A stretch of 5,108 nucleotides of DNA from contig DASUSF010000300.1 of assembly GCA_036375275.1 (NCBI GenBank), positions 1 through 5,108 on the forward strand. Reading direction: 5' to 3'. The notes beneath the pieces were generated by a model. That model did not search any database. It saw only the letters and a list, made by a program, of their open reading frames with translations, and had not been told where the DNA came from. Positions 1-5,108 of the stretch are shown one piece after another (the stretch's first letter is position 1; the number at the start of each line of letters is the position of its first letter). This DNA comes from DASUSF01 sp036375275 (GTDB lineage Bacteria; Pseudomonadota; Alphaproteobacteria; Geminicoccales; Geminicoccaceae). Position numbers and translations under genes: made by a program.

Positions 1-827
1 CCGCCCGGCCGCAGCACCCGGGCCATCTCGGCCACGGCCTGGCGGCGGACCTTCCGCGGCAGCTCGTGGAACAGGTAGATCGAGGTCACGAGCGCGAAGC
101 TCGCATCCTCGAACGGCATGGCCTCGGCCGGCGCCTCGACGAAGCTGGTCCAGGACCACGGCCGGAGGTTGTCCCGGGCCTTCGCGAGATAGGGCGCGGA
201 GAGGTCCAGCGCGGTCACCGGGAGACGGGGGAAGTTCTGCTTGACGAAGGTGAGGAAGCGCCCGGTGCCGGCGGCGACGTCGAGCAGCGGCTGGTCCGGG
301 AGCCGGCGGCTCGCGAGGAAGTCGGCGATCGGCGGCAAGGCCTGGCGCCGCATCGCGTCCGCGCCGCCGGAGAACAGCACCTCGACCTGGAAGTCGTAGA
401 GCGCCGCCGACTCCTCGCTCAGCCACCCGTCGGTCTGGAAGTGGAAGTTCTGCAGGTAGTAGCGCGGGTAGGGCTTCTCCTCCCGCTGCCGCGCCCTGAG
501 CACCTCCTGGTGCGACCCTTCGGCACGCCTGCGGTTGACCTCGCCGATGTCGGCGAAGAACCGGCGGCTCGCCTGCAGCGCATCCAGCGGATTGACCATG
601 ACGTCGTGCGGGAGCGCGTAGCGGCCGGAGTCGATGTTGGTCCGGTCGCGGCGGAACAGCTCGAACAGGTCGCGCGTCAGGTCCTCCCGCGACGGCAGCG
701 GGCCCTCGACCGCCACCGGCTGTCCCGTCCGCTCGATCTGCCGCCGGGCGAGCTGGTAGTGGCCGCGGAACCACGCCACCCGGGCGCTCTGGGTGACGTC
801 ATAGGTGAGCCGCTCGAGCCGGTTCAT
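1..827 (-). CDS. Class I SAM-dependent methyltransferase with long N-terminal region (C-terminus beyond left edge)
   Basis: The reading frame is open from an ATG at 827 down to the left edge, giving 275 visible codons and no stop. Class I methyltransferase motifs are clear: motif I LLDVAAGTGRFL at residues 181-192 (SAM glycine loop), the acidic motif II residue D208 in VTALDLS, AMPFEDASFALV at 236-247, and the post-motif LRPG at 272-275. The visible part therefore ends near the sixth strand, and probably some tens of residues are missing. The start is supported by a purine-rich ribosome site five bases upstream. The fold begins only near residue 175; before it lies a charged, aromatic-rich segment including YYLQNFHFQTDGWLSEES (124-141), far longer than the N-terminus of a minimal UbiE-like enzyme. 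It has no signal peptide or membrane segment, so it should be cytosolic. The substrate cannot be told: motif spacing resembles the UbiE/Methyltransf_11 group, but the extension suggests a distinct subfamily. It is transcribed divergently from the deacetylase gene. Confidence 0.9.
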   Translation of the reverse strand, partial: MNRLERLTYDVTQSARVAWFRGHYQLARRQIERTGQPVAVEGPLPSREDLTRDLFELFRRDRTNIDSGRYALPHDVMVNPLDALQASRRFFADIGEVNRRRAEGSHQEVLRARQREEKPYPRYYLQNFHFQTDGWLSEESAALYDFQVEVLFSGGADAMRRQALPPIADFLASRRLPDQPLLDVAAGTGRFLTFVKQNFPRLPVTALDLSAPYLAKARDNLRPWSWTSFVEAPAEAMPFEDASFALVTSIYLFHELPRKVRRQAVAEMARVLRPG

Positions 828-928
828 CCGATCCCTCTCTCGCGGTTGCCGGTCCGGTTAAGATGGTCCAGCGGGCCGCCGCCGCCCAGCCGCTCGTCGA
901 GGGGCGAGGCCGATGCTATCTCGGCATC
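828..928. promoter_or_regulatory. Divergent intergenic region between methyltransferase and deacetylase genes
   Basis: These 101 bp separate two divergent start codons, so promoters for both genes are expected here. I cannot pick out a convincing -35/-10 pair on either strand. A 5-bp inverted repeat (GATGC at 912-916, GCATC at 924-928) sits directly before the deacetylase ATG but is short enough to be chance. The role as promoter region is inferred from gene orientation only. Confidence 0.4.
833..840 (-). promoter_or_regulatory. Ribosome binding site of the methyltransferase gene
   Basis: On the minus strand AGAGAGGG lies five bases before the ATG at 827. It is a good Shine-Dalgarno-like purine tract and fixes the start of the methyltransferase, whose frame has no other well-placed start nearby. 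Confidence 0.6.
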
Positions 929-1846
929 ATGTCGCTCGCCGTCGTCCACCATCCGGCCTTCAGCGCGCCGATGCCCAGGAGCCATCGCTTCCCGATGGGC
1001 AAGTTCGCGCGCCTGATGCGGGTGCTGCTCGAGGACGGGGTCGTGAGCCCGGGGATGGTCCACGTCCCCGAGCCGGCGCCGCGGCGCTGGCTCGACCTCG
1101 CGCACGACCCCGGCTACGTCGACGACATCCTGACCCAGACGCTGGATCCGGCGGCCGAGCGGCGGATCGGCCTGCCGATCTCGCCGGACGTCGCGCTCCG
1201 CTCGAGGGCCGCGGTGGCGGGCACCCTCCTCACCGCCCGGCTCGCGCTCGAGCGCGGCATCGCGTGCAACACCGCGGGCGGCAGCCACCATGCGTTCGAA
1301 GCCTACGGGTCCGGCTTCTGCGTGTTCAACGACGTCGCGGTCGCGGCCCGGGTGCTGCTCGCGGAAGGGGCGATCGGGCAGGCGCTGGTGGTCGATCTCG
1401 ACGTCCACCAGGGCGACGGCACCGCCTCGATCTTCGCCCACGAGCCCCGGGTGTTCACCTTCTCGATGCACTGCCGGACCAACTTCCCGGCACGCAAGCA
1501 GCGGAGCGACCTCGACCTTGCGCTCGACCCGGACCTCGAGGACGATGCCTACCTCCGCCTGCTCGGGGAGCACCTGCCGGGCCTGCTCGACGACGTCCGG
1601 CCCGATCTCGTGTTCTTCAACGCCGGCGTCGACCCGCACGGCGACGACCGGCTCGGGCGGCTCAGCCTCAGCGAGCGCGGCCTATGGGCGCGGGAGACGC
1701 TGGTCTTCGAGACCTGCCTGCGGCGCGGCGTGGCGGTGGCGGGAGTGCTCGGCGGCGGGTACGCCCCCGATCTCGATCAGCTGGCGCGGCTGCACTCGAT
1801 CCAGCACCGGGTCGCCGGCGCGGTGCTGGGCCGGCTGCGTCCGTGA
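929..1846 (+). CDS. Histone deacetylase family protein, class IV (HDAC11-like) zinc hydrolase
   Basis: A 305-residue arginase-fold deacetylase that hydrolyses an acyl group from lysine or another amine; the natural substrate is unknown in bacteria. All active-site elements are present: the tandem histidines H120-H121 in NTAGGSHHAF, zinc ligands D158 and H160 in VVDLDVHQGDG, the third ligand D235 in NAGVDPHGDD, and the transition-state tyrosine Y278 in LGGGYAPD. The N-terminus, with HHPAFSAPMP and HRFPMGKF (19-26), is typical of class IV enzymes rather than of acetoin-utilisation (AcuC) or acetylpolyamine types. It is one domain of normal length without signal peptide, so cytosolic. I start at the ATG at 929 because family members begin just before the VVHHPAFSAP segment. 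The open frame reaches an ATG at 863, but those 22 extra residues look like low-complexity leader. No strong Shine-Dalgarno precedes 929, so initiation may be weak or leaderless. It is divergent from the methyltransferase and convergent with the glycosylase gene, 12 bp apart. Confidence 0.93.
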   Translation: MSLAVVHHPAFSAPMPRSHRFPMGKFARLMRVLLEDGVVSPGMVHVPEPAPRRWLDLAHDPGYVDDILTQTLDPAAERRIGLPISPDVALRSRAAVAGTLLTARLALERGIACNTAGGSHHAFEAYGSGFCVFNDVAVAARVLLAEGAIGQALVVDLDVHQGDGTASIFAHEPRVFTFSMHCRTNFPARKQRSDLDLALDPDLEDDAYLRLLGEHLPGLLDDVRPDLVFFNAGVDPHGDDRLGRLSLSERGLWARETLVFETCLRRGVAVAGVLGGGYAPDLDQLARLHSIQHRVAGAVLGRLRP

Positions 1847-1858
1847 TCGTCCGGCCGC

Positions 1859-2524
1859 TCAGTCGACGCTCGCCGCGAGGATCATGCTGAGATGGGCGAG
1901 CGGGCGCCCGGTCTCCCGGGCCCACGCGTTGAAGGCGGCCTCTGCCGCCTGGCGCGCCCTCGCCGTCTTCGGCGGCCCGTCGAGGACCCCCACCCCGACC
2001 AGTCCGCGCACCACCGCGTCGGTGAAGATGAAGGTGTCGCGGCCGGCCATGCGCAGGAAGACCGGCGCGGAGTTCCCGCCGAGCTGGCTGAAGCGCTTCG
2101 AGAGATCGGCCCAGAGCCCCGTCACGTCCTCGACCGGCCATGCGGCGAGATGCGGCCCCATCCCGCCCCGCTCCTCGCGCAGCCGGATCATCGCGGCCGC
2201 GTTGTCGCGCACCGACCTGAGCTTCCCGAAGTGGCGGATCAGCCGGGTGTCCGCCTGCAGCCGATCGATGTCCTCATCCGACATCGCGCGCACCCGCGCC
2301 GGCTCGAAGCCGTGGAAGACCTCCTCGAACGCGGGCCATCTGCCGTCCACGACGCTGTGCTTGAGGCCGGCGCGGAAGATTCTGAGCGACATCAGGGAGA
2401 GGTAGCGGTCGTCGGGCGTCCCCCGGAGCTCGGCGGCGCTCTTCACCGCCGGCAGCCGGGCCTCGAGCCCGGCCTCCCCGACCCGGGCGAGCGCCCGCTC
2501 GAGGATCGGCCCGAACCCGCTCAC
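1859..2524 (-). CDS. Tag-like DNA-3-methyladenine glycosylase I (COG2818), cysteine-free subfamily
   Basis: A 221-residue protein related to Tag, which removes 3-methyladenine from alkylated DNA to begin base excision repair. The match runs through the central helices: DDRYLSLMSLRIFRAGL (38-54), WPAFEEVFHGFEP (63-75), MSDEDIDRL (81-89), RLIRHFGKLRSVRDNA (94-109), then LGGNSAPVFLRMAGRDTF (148-165) and TDAVVRGLV. It differs from E. coli Tag: it has no cysteine, so the zinc-binding termini are absent; the YHDxEWG motif is missing; and the position matching Tag Glu38 is R48. D169, just after the LGG/FLR helix pair, sits roughly where helix-hairpin-helix glycosylases keep their catalytic Asp. From memory, this zinc-less form is a conserved proteobacterial subfamily rather than a decayed copy. 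Translation starts at GTG, 13 bp after the stop of the sugar transferase gene on the same strand, so cotranscription or coupling is likely; the ribosome site is weak. The exact damaged base recognised is uncertain. Confidence 0.82.
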   Translation of the reverse strand: MSGFGPILERALARVGEAGLEARLPAVKSAAELRGTPDDRYLSLMSLRIFRAGLKHSVVDGRWPAFEEVFHGFEPARVRAMSDEDIDRLQADTRLIRHFGKLRSVRDNAAAMIRLREERGGMGPHLAAWPVEDVTGLWADLSKRFSQLGGNSAPVFLRMAGRDTFIFTDAVVRGLVGVGVLDGPPKTARARQAAEAAFNAWARETGRPLAHLSMILAASVD

Positions 2525-2537
2525 GTGGCGCCGGCGC

Positions 2538-3980
<1,443 letters not shown>

Positions 3981-3985
3981 TGAGA

Positions 3986-3990
3986 CCTCC
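3986..3990 (-). promoter_or_regulatory. Ribosome binding site that decides the transferase start
   Basis: GGAGG on the minus strand, five bases before the ATG at 3980. An upstream in-frame GTG at 3998 would place this Shine-Dalgarno inside the coding region, so the ATG is preferred and the protein is 480 residues long. Confidence 0.75.
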
Positions 3991-3998
3991 GACACCAC

Positions 3999-4019
3999 CG
4001 GAACGGCCGAGCCGTTCCG
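3999..4019 (-). repeat. Perfect 9-bp inverted repeat in the leader of the sugar transferase gene
   Basis: CGGAACGGC at 3999-4007 and its exact complement GCCGTTCCG at 4011-4019 are separated by three bases (CGA). The element ends 18 bases before the transferase ATG and leaves the GGAGG ribosome site free. It could be a repressor operator or a stable hairpin in the 5' leader of the mRNA. No T-tract follows it on the minus strand, so it is not a standard intrinsic terminator. The repeat is seen directly; the regulatory role is inferred from its position. Confidence 0.6.
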
Positions 4020-4041
4020 CAGGATGAACTGCCCAGCCCAA

Positions 4042-4055
4042 CGCCCAATCGGGCG
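4042..4055. repeat. Short inverted repeat in the transferase upstream region
   Basis: CGCCC (4042-4046) and GGGCG (4051-4055) flank the four bases AATC. The stem is only 5 bp and made entirely of G/C pairs, which is common in DNA of this composition. On the plus strand AAAAG follows it, so read on the minus strand a CTTTT run precedes it, which is the wrong order for a terminator of minus-strand transcripts. It may be part of a promoter or operator, or mean nothing. Confidence 0.3.
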
Positions 4056-4180
4056 AAAAGGTCCGGGGGGCTCTTGGCGGCTCGCTCTCCGTTCGCCCGA
4101 GATTAGTGGCCGCGCTCCCTCCGTGATACAGGCTCATGCGGGATAAAGCCCGTACTGAGGGGCGCATTGCGGCCTATGGG

Positions 4181-4882
4181 TCACGCGAATCGCGGGCGCC
4201 TGTGACCGGCCGGCAACATTTCCGCCGGCGGATCGGCCAGCGGCGTCCCCGGGAACATTAGGACCGGGCCGTCGGTCGCGGCGGCGTCGTCGGGGTCATG
4301 GGTCACCAGGAGGGTCGGCAGGCCGGCTCCCCGCGCATGGTCGAAGACGAAGCTGCGGATCCGGTCGCGGAGCGCTGCGTCGAGGCGGGCGAAGGGCTCG
4401 TCGAGGAGCAGCGCGCGTGGCTCGGCCAGCAGGGTCCGGAGGAGGGCGACGCGGGAGCGCTGGCCGCCGGAGAGGGTCGCCGGGTCGCGCTCGGCGAAGC
4501 CCTCGAGCTCCGCCTCCACGAGCGCCGCCTCGACCCGCGCCCGGCGCGCGGCGCCGCGGACCTGGGCCGGGACGGCAAAGCCGAGGTTCTGGCCGACCGA
4601 AAGGTGCGGGAACAGCATGTCGTCCTGAAACAGGATACCGACCCGGCGCCGTTCCGGCGGCAGGTGCTCGACCGCGACGCCGTCCACGAGCACGCGACCG
4701 CTCCAGCCGAAGCCGGGCTCGAGGGTGCCGCAGATCAGCGACAGCAGGCTCGACTTGCCGCAGCCGCTCGGGCCCATGAGCGTCGTGACCGTGCCGGGGG
4801 CGACCTCCAGGTCGAGGCCCTCGAGCAGCGTCCGGCCGCCGATCCGAAGGCCGACCTGCTCGAGCCGGAGGCCGGCCGTCAT
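4181..4882 (-). CDS. ynjD: YnjD-type ABC transporter ATP-binding protein
   Basis: A 233-residue ABC ATPase that powers import through a two-domain YnjC-type permease at the cytoplasmic face of the inner membrane. All nucleotide-binding elements are present: Walker A GPSGCGKS (37-44), Q-loop Q86 in ILFQDDMLF, signature LSGGQ (137-141), Walker B ALLLDEP (157-163), D-loop RLDA (166-169) and H-loop H195 in VTHD. Assignment to YnjD rather than ThiQ, CysA or FbpC rests on remembered similarity to E. coli YnjD at LFQD..LF..SVGQNL, DPATLSGGQR.RVALLR and DEPF.RLD.ALRD, and on the short length without a C-terminal regulatory domain. The ATG at 4882 overlaps the permease stop as ATGA, which favours it over a GTG at 4894, and GGTGGG lies just upstream. 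The transported substrate of YnjBCD systems is unknown to me. This is the last gene of its operon; a 200-bp gap follows. Confidence 0.88.
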   Translation of the reverse strand: MTAGLRLEQVGLRIGGRTLLEGLDLEVAPGTVTTLMGPSGCGKSSLLSLICGTLEPGFGWSGRVLVDGVAVEHLPPERRRVGILFQDDMLFPHLSVGQNLGFAVPAQVRGAARRARVEAALVEAELEGFAERDPATLSGGQRSRVALLRTLLAEPRALLLDEPFARLDAALRDRIRSFVFDHARGAGLPTLLVTHDPDDAAATDGPVLMFPGTPLADPPAEMLPAGHRRPRFA

Positions 4883-5108
4883 GCGCCCACCCACATCGCC
4901 CGGCGGTCGCGAAAGCGCCAGGCGGGGATCGAGAGCGCGATCGCGAAGCCGAGCAGCGGCAGCACGGCGAGCACGAAGGCGAACAGGCCGACGATGCGGC
5001 GGTTGCCGCCCGCGGCGAGGCTCAGCGCCTCGGTGGCCAGCGTCGCGAGGCGCCCGGCGCCGGCGAACACGGTCGGCAGATACTGCGCGGTGCTGACCGC
5101 GAAGCCGA
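4879..5108 (-). CDS. ynjC: YnjC-type ABC transporter permease, C-terminal fragment (start beyond right edge)
   Basis: Only the last 75 residues and the stop are visible; the frame is open to the right edge. It shows TAQYLPTVFAGAGRLATLAT (visible residues 6-25) and AGGNRRIVG (32-40), then a hydrophobic segment from about 38 to 61 and a short basic tail (RFRDRR) ending in MWVGA. The AQYLPTxxxGAGR...TEA...GGNRR pattern is what I recall from the C-terminal half of YnjC-type permeases, which carry two fused membrane units. The visible part would be the last transmembrane helix and the loop before it; the EAA loop that contacts the ATPase would lie upstream, outside the window. The stop codon overlaps the ATPase start as ATGA, indicating translational coupling. 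A substrate-binding protein gene (YnjB type) would be expected further upstream and is not visible. The membrane-permease call is firm; the subfamily depends mainly on the partner ATPase. Confidence 0.75.
   Translation of the reverse strand, partial: GFAVSTAQYLPTVFAGAGRLATLATEALSLAAGGNRRIVGLFAFVLAVLPLLGFAIALSIPAWRFRDRRAMWVGA

Larger units (their letters stand above)
3981..4180. other. Intergenic region between the ABC ATPase gene and the sugar transferase gene
   Basis: About 200 bp without a credible gene. It is less GC-rich in places than the coding DNA, with AT-containing stretches such as those near 4103-4107 and 4141-4147. It must hold the end of the ABC operon transcript and most likely the promoter of the transferase, on the minus strand. 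It also contains the two inverted repeats listed separately. I see no clear sigma-70 -35/-10 pair. Open frames that cross it have no ribosome site and no recognisable protein features, so I treat them as chance. Confidence 0.6.

Noticed and set aside
912..928. 5-bp inverted repeat (GATGC...GCATC) directly before the deacetylase ATG.
   Set aside because: It is short with a 7-base loop and likely by chance at this length; there is no further evidence for an operator or hairpin.
66..1016. A 316-codon open frame on the plus strand opposite the methyltransferase.
   Set aside because: It is antisense to a gene with clear SAM-binding motifs, its translation is Arg/Glu/Gly/Pro-rich without motifs, and such shadow frames are expected in DNA with this third-position GC bias.
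824..1639. A 271-codon minus-strand open frame opposite the deacetylase that overlaps the start of the methyltransferase.
   Set aside because: Its composition is that of a shadow of the deacetylase frame, and it conflicts with the well-supported methyltransferase start at 827.
1847..1858. The 12-bp gap between the convergent deacetylase and glycosylase genes as a shared bidirectional terminator.
   Set aside because: The gap has no hairpin with a T-tract on either side; any termination signal would have to lie inside the coding regions, and I see none.
4143..4163. Possible intrinsic terminator after the ABC ATPase: a GCCC/GGGC stem followed by TTTAT on the minus strand.
   Set aside because: The stem is only 4 bp with an 8-base loop and the T-run is short. 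It is correctly placed, but too weak to call without conservation or transcript data.

Overview
The window comes from a GC-rich bacterial chromosome, roughly 70% GC by eye, with strong G/C bias at third codon positions. The gene families and the GC-rich but otherwise ordinary start signals fit an alphaproteobacterium, for example Rhizobiales/Methylobacteriaceae or Rhodospirillales. That placement is an inference, because no rRNA or other marker gene is present. I see no tRNA, mobile element, CRISPR array or phage gene.

Layout from left to right. (1) 1-827, minus strand: a class I SAM-dependent methyltransferase with a long N-terminal region, cut by the left edge. (2) A 101-bp divergent intergenic region. 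(3) 929-1846, plus strand: a complete class IV histone-deacetylase-family hydrolase with every expected catalytic residue. (4) 1859-2524, minus strand: a Tag/COG2818-type 3-methyladenine DNA glycosylase that converges on the deacetylase with a 12-bp gap. (5) 2538-3980, minus strand: a WcaJ-type polyprenyl-phosphate sugar-1-phosphate transferase, 13 bp upstream of the glycosylase gene and probably cotranscribed with it. (6) A 200-bp intergenic region holding a perfect 9-bp inverted repeat in the leader of the transferase and a shorter one further upstream. (7) 4181-4882, minus strand: a YnjD-type ABC ATPase. (8) 4879 to the right edge, minus strand: the C-terminus of its YnjC-type permease, coupled to the ATPase by an ATGA overlap.

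These genes do not form one pathway. The ABC pair is the end of an importer operon. The transferase starts exopolysaccharide synthesis by placing the first sugar phosphate on undecaprenyl phosphate, but no other polysaccharide gene is in view. The glycosylase is a DNA-repair gene that probably shares the transferase transcript. The methyltransferase and deacetylase are divergent neighbours and may share regulatory DNA. I found no convincing undescribed system. The points most worth a second look are the palindrome before the transferase gene, the Tag-like enzyme without zinc ligands, and the unusually architectured methyltransferase.
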